Shown here piece by piece: positions 37,529 to 51,400 of a stretch of DNA of 64,000 bases. The DNA comes from Rhizobium sp. BG4 (GTDB lineage Bacteria > Pseudomonadota > Alphaproteobacteria > Rhizobiales > Rhizobiaceae). The stretch spans positions 2,409,001 through 2,473,000 of the forward strand of contig NZ_CP044125.1 of assembly GCF_016864575.1 (NCBI RefSeq), written 5' to 3'. Both the position numbers and the translations under genes were made by a program. How positions within the stretch are numbered: the first letter of the stretch is position 1; the number at the start of each line of letters is the position of its first letter. Under the pieces are notes generated by a model, which saw only the letters and a program-made list of their open reading frames with translations, searched no databases and had not been told where the DNA came from.

Positions 37529-38791
37529 TTAAAGATCCAGCTTATCGATCATGGGCTGCGTGATCAGGCAAATGCCGCTCTCCGTGCGCCGGAAGCGCTT
37601 GGCATCCAATATGGGATCCTCACCGACGATGAGGCCTTCCGGAATGACGACACCATGATCGATCACGACGTTCTTCAGCTGGGCGCGGCGGCCGATCTTG
37701 ACACTCGGCAGAACGACCGCGCCTTCGAGTTTCGAATATGAATTAGCGCGAACGCCGGTGAAGAGAAGGCTCTTGTTGAGGCTGGCGCCGGAAATGATGC
37801 AATCGCCGGCGACGACCGAGGACGTTGCCGAGCCGCGGCGGTTCTCGTCGTCGTGGACGAATTTCGCCGGAGGGGTGATCTCGGCATAGGTCCAGATCGG
37901 CCAGGACTTGTCGTAGATATCGAGATCGGGAACGATAGCCGTCAGGTCGATATTGGCCTGCCAGTAGGCTTCGATCGTGCCGACGTCACGCCAGTAGGGC
38001 TCGTTCTCGAAATCGGAACGGACGCAGGACTGGGCGAAGCGGTGGGCGACGGCCTTACCGTTCTTGACGATATAGGGGATGATGTCCTTGCCGAAGTCCT
38101 TGCTGGAATTCGGATCGGCGGCATCACGCCGCAAGGCATCGATCAGGAACTTCGTGTGGAAGACATAGATGCCCATCGAAGCGAAGGAGCTTTCCGGCTT
38201 GCCGGGGATCGATGGCGGATCGGCGGGCTTCTCGACGAAGTCGATGATCCGGTCGGTCTCGTCGACATGGACGACGCCGAAGCCGGTTGCTTCCATGCGC
38301 GGCACTTCCAGGCAGCCGATAGTGACGTCGGCGCCGGAATCGACATGCTGCTGCAGCATGTATTCGTAGTCCATCTTGTAGACGTGGTCGCCGGCCAGGA
38401 TGACCATGTATTCGACGCCATAGTCCTGGATGATGTCGATGTTCTGATAGACCGCGTCGGCGGTGCCTTCATACCACTGCGTTTCGGAAACGCGCTGGGA
38501 GGCCGGCAGGATGTCGAAGCTTTCGTTACGTTCCGGGCGGAAGAAGTTCCAGCCGCGCTGCATGTGGCGGATCAGCGAGTGTGCCTTGTACTGGGTGGCA
38601 ACGCCGATGCGGCGGATACCGGAATTCAGCGCATTGGACAGCGCGAAGTCGATGATGCGCGCCTTGCCGCCGAAATAGACCGCGGGCTTGGCTCGACGGT
38701 CGGTGAGTTCTTTCAGGCGGCTTCCTCTACCGCCGGCCAGAACGTAAGCCATTGCATCGCGGGCAAGTGGCTGAATGCGCTTCTCTACCAT
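37529..38791 (-). CDS. glgC: Glucose-1-phosphate adenylyltransferase
   Basis: A 420-residue ADP-glucose pyrophosphorylase, the committed and allosterically controlled step of bacterial glycogen synthesis. The nucleotide-binding signature is [20 protein letters not shown] (about 15-34), followed by [19 protein letters not shown]. Substrate contacts include [14 protein letters not shown] and the C-terminal left-handed helix region ([19 protein letters not shown]). The homologous Agrobacterium enzyme is activated by fructose-6-phosphate and pyruvate. It follows glgB by 22 bp. Confidence 0.96.
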   Translation of the reverse strand: MVEKRIQPLARDAMAYVLAGGRGSRLKELTDRRAKPAVYFGGKARIIDFALSNALNSGIRRIGVATQYKAHSLIRHMQRGWNFFRPERNESFDILPASQRVSETQWYEGTADAVYQNIDIIQDYGVEYMVILAGDHVYKMDYEYMLQQHVDSGADVTIGCLEVPRMEATGFGVVHVDETDRIIDFVEKPADPPSIPGKPESSFASMGIYVFHTKFLIDALRRDAADPNSSKDFGKDIIPYIVKNGKAVAHRFAQSCVRSDFENEPYWRDVGTIEAYWQANIDLTAIVPDLDIYDKSWPIWTYAEITPPAKFVHDDENRRGSATSSVVAGDCIISGASLNKSLLFTGVRANSYSKLEGAVVLPSVKIGRRAQLKNVVIDHGVVIPEGLIVGEDPILDAKRFRRTESGICLITQPMIDKLDL

Positions 38792-38813
38792 AGTCTACTC
38801 CTCCCACCAGTCT

Positions 38814-41017
<2,204 letters not shown>

Positions 41018-41021
<4 letters not shown>

Positions 41022-43480
41022 CCGGCTCTCCAGATCTCGTCGGCATATTGCCGGATCGTGCGGTCGGAGGAGAACCAGCCCATCCGTGCCGTGTTGTTGA
41101 TCGTCTTGGTGTACCAGGACGACTGGTTGTTCCAGATCTGGTCGACCTCGCGCTGGGCCGCGGCGTAGGCGTCGAAATCGGCGGCGACCATGAACCAGTC
41201 GTGCGAATAGATGCCGTCGATCAGCTGGGTGTAGCGGTTGCGATCATCCGGCGAGAAGACGCCGCCGGCGATCGAGGCGAGCGCCTGAGACAGCTCGCGC
41301 GATCTCTCGATGATTTCGCGCGGATTGTGACCGTCGCTGCGCACCTTCGCCACTTCATCGGCCTGCAGGCCGAAGATGACGATGTTGTCGTCGCCGACAT
41401 TGTCGCGCATTTCGACATTGGCGCCATCGAGCGTTCCGATCGTCAGCGCGCCGTTCAGCGCGAACTTCATGTTGCCGGTGCCGGAGGCTTCCATGCCGGC
41501 CGTCGAGATCTGCTCGGAAAGGTCGGCGGCGGGAACCATGACTTCGGCCAGCGAGACGTTGTAGTTCGGCACGAAGACGACCTTCAGGAGGCCACGGACG
41601 GCCGGGTCGTTGTTGACCGTGCGGGCCACATCGTTGATCAGTTTGATGATCAGCTTGGCATTGTGATAGCTCGGCGCCGCCTTGCCGGCGAAGAGTTTTA
41701 CGCGCGGCGTCCAGTCCATTTCCGGATGCGAGCGGATCTGGTCGTAGAGCGCCACGGCTTCGATGACGTTGAGCAGCTGGCGCTTGTATTCGTGGATGCG
41801 CTTGATCTGGATGTCGAACATCGCCGACGGATCGAGCTTCACGCCCATACGGCTGGCAACGAGATTGGAGAGCGCCACCTTGTTGGCGCGCTTCACGGCG
41901 GCGAACTTCTGCTGGAAAGCCGGATCACTCGCGAATCTCTCGAGCGGCTTCAGCTTCTCGGCATCGTCCATGAACTCGTCGCCGATCGCTTCGCGGATCA
42001 GACCTGTCAGCCCCGGATTGCACTGCTGCAGCCAGCGGCGCGGCGTGATGCCGTTGGTCTTGTTGTTGATGCGGTCAGGATAGAGCTTGTGCAGGTCGGC
42101 AAAGACCGTGACCTTCATCAGGTCGGTATGCAGCGCCGAGACGCCGTTGATCGAATGCGAGCCGACGAAGGCGAGGTTGCCCATGCGCACGCGGCGATCG
42201 CCGCTTTCGTCGATCAGCGAGATCGAGCGGATTTCGGTGTCGGAGAAGTTTTTCTCGCGGCGCGCCTCGACCAGAACCTTGGCATTGATCGCATAGATCA
42301 GCTGCATGTGGCGCGGCAGCAGGCGCTCGAACAGCGGGATCGGCCAGGTTTCCAGCGCTTCCGGCAGCAGCGTGTGGTTGGTGTAGGAGATCGTGCGGCG
42401 GACGATATCGAAGGCGGTTTCGAAATCGAGGCCGTGCACGTCGCAGAGCAGGCGAGTGAGCTCGGCGACCGAGACCGCCGGGTGCGTGTCGTTCAGCTGG
42501 ATCGCCACCTTGTCGGGCAGCGAGGTGAAATCCTCATATTGCTGCAGGTGGCGGCGCAGGATGTCCTGCAGCGAAGCCGATGAGAAGAAGAACTCCTGGC
42601 GCAGGCGCAGTTCCTGGCCGGCGGGCGTTGCGTCTGCCGGGTAGAGAACGCGGGTCAGGCTTTCTGCCTTGTTGCTCTCACGCAGCGCGCCGATGTGGTC
42701 GCCGGCATTGAAGGCGTCGAGCAGGATCGGGTCGATCGGCTGGGCCGACCAGAGACGGAGCGTATTGACGCGCTTGCCGCGCCAGCCGACCACCGGCGTG
42801 TCGAAGGCGGCGGCGATGACGCGCTCGGCGGGCTTCCAGACATAACGCGGTTCGCCATCGTGATCGCCGACCACTTCGACGGCGCCACCGAAGCCGATTT
42901 CATAGGCGCTTTCACGGCGCTCGAATTCCCAGGGATTGCCGTGGGCGAGCCAGCTTTCCGGCAGCTCGACCTGCCAGCCGTCGGCCAGCTGCTGGCGGAA
43001 CAGGCCGTGGACATAGCGGATGCCGTAGCCATAAGCGGGGACATCGACGGTCGCCATCGATTCCATGAAACAGGCGGCGAGACGGCCGAGGCCGCCGTTG
43101 CCGAGCGCGGCATCCGGCTCAAGGCCGGCAATGACGTTGATATCGACGCCGAGAGAGGTCAGCGCATCGCGCACCTCTTCCATCAGGCCGAGATTGGAGA
43201 CGGCATCGCGCATCAGGCGGCCGATGAGGAACTCGAGGGATAGATAGTAAACGCGCTTGTCGCCCGTGGCGTAAACCTTGCGCGTGGAGTCCATCCATTT
43301 GTCGATGATGCGGTCGCGGACCACGAGGATCGTGGCGGTCAGCCAGTCATGCGGCTTGGCGACTTTGGCATCCTTGCCGATGCGGTATGTGAGGCGCTCA
43401 ATGATTTCTTCTGCAAGAATTTCAGGCCGGGAGCTGCGAGGAGCGGGGGAGGGGATGGTCGGCTTGGAAGCTGTGTTCAT
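41018..43480 (-). CDS. glgP: Glycogen/maltodextrin phosphorylase
   Basis: An 820-residue GT35 enzyme that phosphorolyses alpha-1,4 glucan ends to glucose-1-phosphate. The pyridoxal-phosphate lysine lies in EASGTGNMKFALNGALTIG, and the catalytic centre includes TLDGANVEM and the N-terminal NGGLGRLAACFMES. It is the first gene of the operon; the promoter should lie in the 276 bp upstream, where the intrinsic terminator of the preceding TadG-like gene is also found. Degradation and synthesis genes being in one transcript suggests control is mainly at the enzyme level. Confidence 0.96.
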
Positions 43481-43700
43481 CGTCAGGTCTCGCCAATTTT
43501 GATTGGATTTCAGTATGTTATGCCTGAGGTAATCGCTTTGTCACACACACGAATACTGTCAGTTTATGCACCGTTACCAAGCACTTGCAACAGCCGATTT
43601 AACCAAAGCAAAAATTTGCGAAACCTTCACATTCCCCTCTGCCCCGGGACTTGATTTCAATCGATTTTCCCGATTTGATACAGAGGATTAGCAGACAACG

Positions 43701-43738
43701 AAAAGCCGCCCCGGTTTGTTCCGGAGCGGCTTTTGTTT
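43701..43738 (-). terminator. Intrinsic terminator after the TadG-like gene
   Basis: AAAAGCCGC pairs with GCGGCTTTT and CCGG with CCGG around one mismatch (stem 43701-43734). T/A-rich flanks occur on both sides. It follows the stop at 43757 on the minus strand and precedes the glgP promoter region. Confidence 0.88.
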
Positions 43739-43756
43739 TGGGAGGATTTGGGCGGG

Positions 43757-44950
43757 TTAGTTGGTGAGAAGAGTTTTGTCTTTGCCAGTGTCTTCGCCGA
43801 TTTTCTGGAAGGCATCGAGAAGATCCTTCATGCTCTCCGCCTTGAAGTAAAACCCTGTTCCGCTTGAGCATGCTTCCAAGAGTTTTTGACCTGCGTCAGG
43901 CGCCATGAATGCGATCGAGTAAATCTTGATGCCGTCGGTCTTTGCACTGGTGCATGTCTTCAAGGTCGAGGTATCCGATGAGGAGGCGTTGTTCTCGCCG
44001 TCTGTCATGAAAACGATGTACTTCGTCAGGCTGGTATTTCCTGCAGCCTTCTGAATTTCGGTTTCCGACTGCGAATTCGTGGTTATCAGATCCTCATAGG
44101 CCTTTTTCATTGGCGCGGCGGACTCTGTGTTGCCACCTGCCGACATCGTGTTGATCACCTGTGTTCGGGTTTTGGCCGTCCCCCAAGAAAAGGCGTTGGA
44201 GTCCTGGATAGTGCCGCTCCAGGCTATCGCATTTGTTCTAACAAACTTGGCCTTGGGATCTGCTTCGTCCAGTTCGTCAAGCAGCAAGTTGGACGCGCTC
44301 TTCAAGGCGTCAATTTTCTTCACATAGCAAGGGCTGATATTACCGATCGACCTGCCGCTGGTGTTGTACTGTTGGCAAGATGTGGTCGGGACGATTTTTG
44401 TTCCGGTATTCGCGAGCATCGAGCCCGATTCATCCAGTACCAGCGTCATGGAGACTGCGCTGCGAAATTGATTGACACCGCTCGTCGTCGTGCTTCCTGC
44501 CGCAACGTTGAAAGTACTGTAGCCGAAGACCTTCGACAGCGGCGTCGTCGTCAGCGCGTAGTTGCTGGTGACATTGATTTTGTAACTCGTGCCATTTGAT
44601 GTCACCGTTGTCTGAACATCCACAACGAGTGATTGTTTGATCGCTGCGACGGTTGCCTGATCGACAAAGTTAGACATTTGTCCGGCGACAAAATCCTTCG
44701 CCAGGGCCTTCGCCTCGTCGGCATTGGCCACTTTGCCATTTTTGAGTGCTGTCGCTGCCGCGAGCGCCGCAGAATCGGAGGCTTCTTGCAGTTGCCTTTG
44801 CGAAACGACGATATTCGAGACATCGATGGCGAGACTAGCGGCTCCAACGAGAACCGGAACGAGGATCGCGGTCACCATGCCAAAATTACCGGAGCGATCG
44901 CGAAGCAGGGCGGATGCCTCGGAGAGCAAAGTCGAAATGGGAGACATCAT
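43757..44950 (-). CDS. TadG/TadE-like pilus-associated protein with von Willebrand A domain
   Basis: A 397-residue protein. The N-terminus carries RDRSGNFGMVTAILVPVLVG followed by ASLAIDVSNIVVSQRQLQEA, the prepilin-like helix of TadG-type proteins (Flp pilus assembly). A von Willebrand factor A domain starts at MTLVLDESGSML, with an intact metal site (DESGS, later FMTDGENN). The family acts in the periplasm or outer envelope on Flp pili or adhesion. No tad/cpa genes are near, so it is an orphan. Its codon use and base composition are clearly less GC-rich than its neighbours, a sign of transfer or relaxed selection. Confidence 0.85.
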   Translation of the reverse strand: MMSPISTLLSEASALLRDRSGNFGMVTAILVPVLVGAASLAIDVSNIVVSQRQLQEASDSAALAAATALKNGKVANADEAKALAKDFVAGQMSNFVDQATVAAIKQSLVVDVQTTVTSNGTSYKINVTSNYALTTTPLSKVFGYSTFNVAAGSTTTSGVNQFRSAVSMTLVLDESGSMLANTGTKIVPTTSCQQYNTSGRSIGNISPCYVKKIDALKSASNLLLDELDEADPKAKFVRTNAIAWSGTIQDSNAFSWGTAKTRTQVINTMSAGGNTESAAPMKKAYEDLITTNSQSETEIQKAAGNTSLTKYIVFMTDGENNASSSDTSTLKTCTSAKTDGIKIYSIAFMAPDAGQKLLEACSSGTGFYFKAESMKDLLDAFQKIGEDTGKDKTLLTN

Positions 44951-45145
44951 GTCACCTGCAATGGGGTTGGGTTAACATGACGGTTTACAGCCCGATTGTT
45001 ACCGTACTCCTTAAGGTAAAACCTAAAATTGAATGCAACTCACGATTTCGGCACAGAATTTATGCGTATCAATGCATCGTTGATATTGAAGCCGGAATAT
45101 TTGTGACATCGGCCCATTAATATCTATGGCACAGGCCTGTGCGCT

Positions 45146-46027
45146 TCACTGCTTCAGCGGCACCACATCCACGGCCTGCACCGCCCGCTGGCCGCCGTAG
45201 CTCTTGAGTACGCCGATCACCGGCGCCACATCGCTGTAGTCGCGGCCGTAGGCGACGACGATATGGTCGGTGCTGGCGGGGATGTTGTTGGTCGGGTCGA
45301 GTTCTACCCAGCCCAGCGTCTTGCCGCACCAGACGCGGACCCAGGCATGCATGGCATCGGCGCCTTCGAGGCGTTCCTTGCCGGGTGGCGGGATGGTGCG
45401 CAGGAAGCCCGAGACATAACCGGCGGGGATGCCGAGGCTGCGCAGCGCCAGGATCATCACGTGAGAAAAATCCTGGCAGACGCCACGTTTGAGCTCAAAG
45501 GCGTCGAGCGGCGTCGAGTCCACCGAGGTCGCCTCGGTGTCATAGGTGAAATCCTTGTTGATACGGGCGCAGACGGCCGTGGCGATCTGCAGCACGGTGC
45601 GTGAGGCATCGGCGCTTTCGCGGGCGTAATCCGAAATCGCCTTGGTCTCGCTGAGGCGCGGGCTGTCGCCCAGAAAATGGTGCGGCGATTCCGGGTCGAG
45701 CGACCAGATGGCTGCGACTTCTCCGGGTAAGCCCGCCAGCATCGGCGAGAAGTCGGCGGCGATCGAATGGCTCTCCACCTGGACGCGCGCCTGCATGCGG
45801 ATATCCAGCGTTTCGTGTGGCGAGCGCAGCAGGAAGGATGTGGAGGGATGGCGGAAGAAATCGGTGAAATGCGACTGCTCGTCGGGTGACGGCGAGATGG
45901 TGATCGAGCCGGCGATCAGCCGCTGGCGGTCGGGCAGCGACAGCGGCATCAGCCGCATGATATGGCGGGCGCCGGAGGCCGGGCTGTCGTAGATGTAACC
46001 CATATGGAGCGAGAGGTCGTAGAGCAC
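45146..46027 (-). CDS. Transglutaminase-like cysteine protease family protein
   Basis: A 293-residue protein with an N-terminal bacterial transglutaminase lead domain (about 1-130) and a transglutaminase core. The catalytic triad is visible: C184 in RGVCQDFSHVMI, H227 in DAMHAWVRVW and D244 in GWVELDPTNN. Such bacterial proteins are mostly proteases, amidases or cross-linkers of unknown substrate. It ends a three-gene operon, starting 4 bp after the ATP-grasp/alpha-E gene, and is cytoplasmic by sequence (no signal). Confidence 0.88.
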   Translation of the reverse strand: MLYDLSLHMGYIYDSPASGARHIMRLMPLSLPDRQRLIAGSITISPSPDEQSHFTDFFRHPSTSFLLRSPHETLDIRMQARVQVESHSIAADFSPMLAGLPGEVAAIWSLDPESPHHFLGDSPRLSETKAISDYARESADASRTVLQIATAVCARINKDFTYDTEATSVDSTPLDAFELKRGVCQDFSHVMILALRSLGIPAGYVSGFLRTIPPPGKERLEGADAMHAWVRVWCGKTLGWVELDPTNNIPASTDHIVVAYGRDYSDVAPVIGVLKSYGGQRAVQAVDVVPLKQ

Positions 46028-46031
46028 GGCG

Positions 46032-48446
46032 TCACCCCAGATAGGTCTGTGCGAGCAGATCGGAGAGCGCTTCGAGTTCGCGCTCCAGCTTCTTGTAGAC
46101 CTCGACGCTCATCGTCTCCGGCGTCATCACGGCGAGGCCGGAATGAAGGCGCATCGCCTCGCGGTAGAAGGGCGACATCTGGCCGTTGATGAAGGCGTTC
46201 GGCAGCTGCTCCACCTCGCGATGGATCTCGTTCATCTGGAACAGGATCGAGCGCGGGTTGAGCGGATCGAGCGCCAGCAGGTCGGTCACCGTCAGCCGGG
46301 CGGTGTTGACGTTGTAGCGGCGACGATGGGTCATGACGCTGTCGCCGATCTCGAGCAGCATGTCGAGCGCGCCATCGGGTGCATCGGGGCCGGACATGTG
46401 GCTGAGCAGCCGGGTCAGGTGCAGGCCGCGCTCGATATAGCGGCCGAGCGACAGGAAGCGCCAGCCGGTGAAGCGGTACATGTTTTCGTGGACGAGACCG
46501 GCAAAGCCCGCGAGCTTGCGGAGCAGGATGGTCATCGCATGGCTGGCGTCGTCGCCGGCGGCCACTGTCATGCGGAAGCGGCGGGCGGTCTTGGCGAGAT
46601 CGTTCAGCGCCAGCCAGCCATCGGGCGAGAAGCGGTCGCGGATATTGCTGGCGGAATAGACGGCGCTGTCGATATTGCGCAGCAGCGTTTCCGGCACCGG
46701 TTCCTCGGTGTCGATATCAAGCGCTGCCAGATATTCCGAGACGTCGGCAAGCAGCGGCTGGTTCGGGTCGGCGGCCTCGGCATAGCGGGCGTGCCAGGCG
46801 CGCAGGATGCGCAGCGCGCCTTCAGCCCGCTCGATGTAACGGCCGAGCCAGAAGAGATTGTCGGCGGCGCGGCTCGGCAGGCTGCCCGGCATGTTGCGGG
46901 TGAAGCTGCCTTCGGCCGGTAGAAGCGTATGGCGTTCGACTGGCTTGTCGCTGACGATCCAGACGTCGGCGGCGGCACCGCCGGATTGCATGGCGATCGC
47001 CTCGACATCGTCGCTGGCGCCGATACGGGCGAAACCACCGGGCATGATCTGCCAGCCGTTCGCGGTACGGGCTGCGAAGACGCGCAGCGACATCGGCCGC
47101 GGCGTGAGCTTGCCGTCGACCCAGGCGGGCGTGGTCGAGAGCGTCACGACTTCCTGGCCGACGAGCTTCGGGCCATCGCTGCCCAACCAGTCGGAAATCG
47201 AATCCTTCGCGGTCGCGCGCAGCGAGGAGCCGAGCACGGATTCGCCATTGTCGTCGAAGAACGGGGCGCGGGAGAAGGCGGGGCCGATCACCATCTTCTC
47301 GATATTGCCGGCGACATGTTCCTGTTCGCCCTTCTGGCCGCACCACCAGGTGGCGATCGAGGGCAGGCGCAGGTCTTCACCGAGCAGGCGGCGACAGATG
47401 GTCGGCATGAAGGCGAGCAGGGCGCGGGTTTCGAGAATGCCGGTGCCGAGGCCGTTGACGATGGTCACCGTTTCGGCTCGGAGCGCGTCAAGCAGGCCGG
47501 GCGTGCCGATATGCGAATTCTGGTTCAGCTCCAGCGGGTCGGCATAGGCGGAATCGAGGCGGCGCCAGAGCACGCCGATCGGCTTCAGGCCGGCAACGGT
47601 GCGCACCATGATGCGGCCGTTGACGACGGTCAGGTCCTCGCCCTCTAGCAGCATGAAGCCGAGATATCGGGCGATATAGGCGTGCTCGTAATAGGTCTCG
47701 TTGGCTGGGCCCGGGGTCAGAACCGCGATGCGGTCGTCGCCCGAATGCTTCATCGTCTGCAGCGTATCGCGGAAGGCGCCGAAGAAGGAGGCGAGGCGGT
47801 GCACCGGCGTTTCGGCATAGACATCCGAGAAGGCGCGGGTGGTGGCGACGCGGTTTTCCAGTGCGAAGCCGGCGCCTGAAGGAGCCTGCGTCCTGTCGGC
47901 GAGCACCCACCAGTTTCCGTCGGGGCCGCGGCCGATTTCGAAGGCGCAGAAATGCAGGTAGTGGCCGTTCGCCGGTTTGACGCCGACGAGCGGGCGCTGG
48001 AATTCCGGGTTGGAAGCGATCAGGCCGGGCGGCACGAAGCCTTCCTGGACGAGGGAATTGTTGCCGTAGATATCGGCGACGATCGCTTCCAGGAGATCGG
48101 CGCGCTGCACGAGACCGGCCGACAGCTGCTGCCATTCGCGCTCGTCGATCAGGACCGGGATGTGCGACAGCGGCCAGGAGCGCTCGCCGGTGCCTTTGTT
48201 GCCATAGGCGCGGTAGAAGACGCCGGCGTCGCGCAGATAGCGGTCGGCGCGGGCGAAGCGTTCGGCAAGCTCGGGCTTCGGTACGCGGCCGAAGGCGGAG
48301 AGGAAGCGCTGCCAGACCGGGCGGATGGCGCCGTTATTGTCGACCATCTCGTCGGCAACGCCGGGCAATGGCGAATAATCGAGGATCGCATCGTTGCCGC
48401 TGCGGTTCTCGATTGCCTTGCGCTCTGTTGCCGGTTTCTTGCCCAT
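46032..48446 (-). CDS. Fused circularly permuted ATP-grasp and alpha-E domain protein
   Basis: An 804-residue protein made of two modules usually encoded separately. Residues about 30-500 are a circularly permuted type 2 ATP-grasp domain (YRAYGNKGTGERSWPLSHIP; VLTPGPANETYYEHAYIARY; LRLPSIATWWCGQKGE). From about 519 onwards it is the alpha-helical alpha-E domain, opening MPGSLPSRAADNLFWLGRYI and containing the recurring FLSLGRYIERGLHLTRLL. ATP-grasp enzymes form peptide or amide bonds with ATP; comparative genomics has linked this permuted type to peptide synthesis with neighbouring transglutaminases. No substrate is known. It sits between two transglutaminase genes. Confidence 0.9.
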   Translation of the reverse strand: MGKKPATERKAIENRSGNDAILDYSPLPGVADEMVDNNGAIRPVWQRFLSAFGRVPKPELAERFARADRYLRDAGVFYRAYGNKGTGERSWPLSHIPVLIDEREWQQLSAGLVQRADLLEAIVADIYGNNSLVQEGFVPPGLIASNPEFQRPLVGVKPANGHYLHFCAFEIGRGPDGNWWVLADRTQAPSGAGFALENRVATTRAFSDVYAETPVHRLASFFGAFRDTLQTMKHSGDDRIAVLTPGPANETYYEHAYIARYLGFMLLEGEDLTVVNGRIMVRTVAGLKPIGVLWRRLDSAYADPLELNQNSHIGTPGLLDALRAETVTIVNGLGTGILETRALLAFMPTICRRLLGEDLRLPSIATWWCGQKGEQEHVAGNIEKMVIGPAFSRAPFFDDNGESVLGSSLRATAKDSISDWLGSDGPKLVGQEVVTLSTTPAWVDGKLTPRPMSLRVFAARTANGWQIMPGGFARIGASDDVEAIAMQSGGAAADVWIVSDKPVERHTLLPAEGSFTRNMPGSLPSRAADNLFWLGRYIERAEGALRILRAWHARYAEAADPNQPLLADVSEYLAALDIDTEEPVPETLLRNIDSAVYSASNIRDRFSPDGWLALNDLAKTARRFRMTVAAGDDASHAMTILLRKLAGFAGLVHENMYRFTGWRFLSLGRYIERGLHLTRLLSHMSGPDAPDGALDMLLEIGDSVMTHRRRYNVNTARLTVTDLLALDPLNPRSILFQMNEIHREVEQLPNAFINGQMSPFYREAMRLHSGLAVMTPETMSVEVYKKLERELEALSDLLAQTYLG

Positions 48447-48457
48447 TAAAACCTAGC

Positions 48458-51400
48458 CTAAAGTCCTGCCGGGCGCCTGAGATCGAGCGTCAGCGGGAAT
48501 TCCTGCGAACCTGTTTCGGCGCGCGGAATGAAGCCGCCTGCCGTATGTCCCCACGGTTCGAATCGCGCCAGCCGCCGGGCTTCCGCTTCGTTTCCGTTGA
48601 CCGGGAAGGTGTCATAGTTGCGGCCGCCCGGATGGGCAACATGATAGATGCAGCCGCCGATCGAACGCTTCGACCATGTATCATAAATGTCAAAGGTGAG
48701 CGGCGTGTTGACCGGCAGGACGGGGTGCAGGCCCGACGAAGGCTGCCAAGCCTTGTAGCGCACGCCGGCGACGGAGACGCCTGATGTGCCGGTCGGCGTC
48801 AGCGGCACCGTCCGGCCATTGCAGGTGACGGTGTAGCGCGAGGCATTGTTGGTCTCCAGCCGCACCTGCAGGCGCTCGACGGAGCTGTCTACATAGCGAA
48901 CCGTGCCGCCGATCGCGCCTTCCTCGCCCATCACATGCCAAGGCTCCAGCGCCTGCCGCAGTTCGAGCTTCGAGCCCTCGTATTCGACTTCACCGCAGAA
49001 GGGGAAGCGGAACTCCAGCTGCGCCTTGAACCATTCGGGGCTGAGGTCGAAGCCGTTTTCGCGGAGATCGTTGAGGACATCGAGGAAATCGGCCCAGACG
49101 AAATGCGGCAGCATGAACCGGTCATGCAGCGAGGTGCCCCAGCGCACGAACTTGCCATCGGCAGGATTGATCCAGAAGCGGGCGATCAGCGCGCGCACCA
49201 GGAGCTGCTGGGCGAGCGACATGCGGGCATTCGGCGGCATTTCGAAACCGCGGAACTCGACGAGGCCGAGGCGGCCGGTGGGGCCATCCGGAGAGAACAG
49301 CTTGTCGATGCAGATTTCGGCGCGGTGGGTGTTGCCGGTGACGTCGGTCAGGAGGTTGCGGAAGAGCCGATCGACGAGCCAGGGAAGCGGTGCAACGCCG
49401 CGGCCGGGCATCGGCACCTGCGCCATGGCGATTTCGAGTTCGTAGAGGCTGTCGTGGCGGGCTTCGTCGATGCGCGGCGCCTGGCTGGTCGGGCCGATGA
49501 ACATGCCGGAGAACATGTAGGAGAGCGAGGGATGCCGCTGCCATTGCAGCACCAGGCTCTTCAAAAGATCCGGGCGGCGCAGGAACGGGCTGTCGCCCGG
49601 ATTGGCGCCGCCGACGACGACATGGTTGCCGCCGCCGGTGCCGGTGTGGCGGCCGTCGATCATGAACTTGTCGGCGCCAAGGCGTGTCTCGCGGGCTTCC
49701 TCGTAGATGGTGGTGGTGATGTCGATGCAGTCCTGCCAGTTCGAGGCAGGGTGGATGTTGACCTCGATGACCCCCGGATCGGGCGCGACCCGGATCACGT
49801 TGATGCGCTCGTCCTGCGGCGGCGAGTAGCCTTCGATATGGACGGGAAGACCGAGATCGCGGGCGGCATGCTCTGCAGCGGCGATCAGTTCGAGATAGTC
49901 CTCGATGCGCTCGACCGGCGGCATGAAGATGCAAAGCCTTCCGTCGCGCGGCTCGACGGACATCGCCGTGCGCACCGAGCCGCCGATCTCGCCGATCGTC
50001 TGCTCGACACGGGTCTGGCCGCCTTCCTCTGCATGGCGCGAAGCTTCCAGCATGGCGCGGCCGGGCGGCGTCATCACCTTCGGCAGCGCTTCACGCGGGA
50101 TCGAAGGGTCGGCGGTGTGGATATAGGGAAATTGCGCGGGCGAGATATAGGGCAGGGTGCCGAGCGGCAGGCGGTAGCCGACGGGGCTGTCGCCGGGCAC
50201 GAGGAAGATCTTGCCGCGGCGCGTCTGCCACTTCTCGCTCATCCAGCGGCGGCCGGAGGCCTGGGCGTTCCAGGCCTGGACGGGGAGGATGTAGCCGGTC
50301 GGAACCGTCAGGCCGCGTTCGAAGACGCGGGCGATGCGGTTGCGCTCTTCGGGATCCTTGAGCTTCGAATTCGAGGGATCCACATTCTCCGGCAGATTGC
50401 CTTCCTTGACGATCCACTCGGCGGGATCCTCATAGGCGGGCAGCACCATGTCCGGCGAGATTGCCAGTTCGCGGGCGATGCCGGTCATCAGCCGTTCGGC
50501 ATCAGCTGGTGTCACGCCGGTATCCTTGCCTTCGGCGGCAATCAGGTTCGGGTCCTGCCAGATCGGCATGCCGTCCTTGCGCCAATAGAGCGAGAAGGTC
50601 CAGCGCGGCAGGCTTTCGCCGGGGTACCATTTGCCCTGGCCGTAATGCAGGAAGCCGCCCGGCGCGAAGCGCTCGCGCAGCTTGCGGATCAGGCTGTCGG
50701 CCTTTTCGCGCTTGGTCGGGCCGACGGCGGCGGTGTTCCATTCGGCGGATTCGAAGTCGTCGATCGACACGAAGGTCGGTTCGCCGCCCATGGTGAGCCG
50801 GACGTCTTCAGCCTCCAGAATGCGGTCGATCTTTTCGCCGAGTTCGTTCAGTTCATCCCAGCTCTCGTCGGAGAACGGTTTGGTGATGCGCGGATGCTCG
50901 GCGACGCGGGTGACTTTCATGTCGAAGGCGAATTCGGTATTCGCCTCGCCGAAATAGCCGCCGGAGATCGGCGCGGCATTGCGGAAATGCGGGGTGGCGG
51001 CGAGCGGGATATGGCTTTCGCCGGTCAGCAGGCCGGAGGTCGGGTCGAGGCCGATCCAGCCGGCGCCCGGCAGATAGACTTCCGCCCAGGCATGCAGATC
51101 GGTGAAATCGACCTCTGTGCCGGAGGGGCCGTCAAGCGCCTTCAGATCGGGCGTCAGCTGGATCAGGTAACCGGAGACGAAGCGGGCGGCGAGGCCGAGA
51201 TGGCGCAGAATCTGCACCAGCAGCCAGCTTGTATCGCGGCAGGAGCCCTTGGCAGTCTCCAGCGTCTGTTCCGGCGTCTGGACGCCGGCTTCCATGCGGA
51301 TGACATAGCCGATCTGCTGCTGCAGCCGGGCATTGAGGCCGACGACCATATCGACGGTCGGCTGGCCCGGCGTGTAGTCGAGCGTTTCCAGAAGCGCCTT

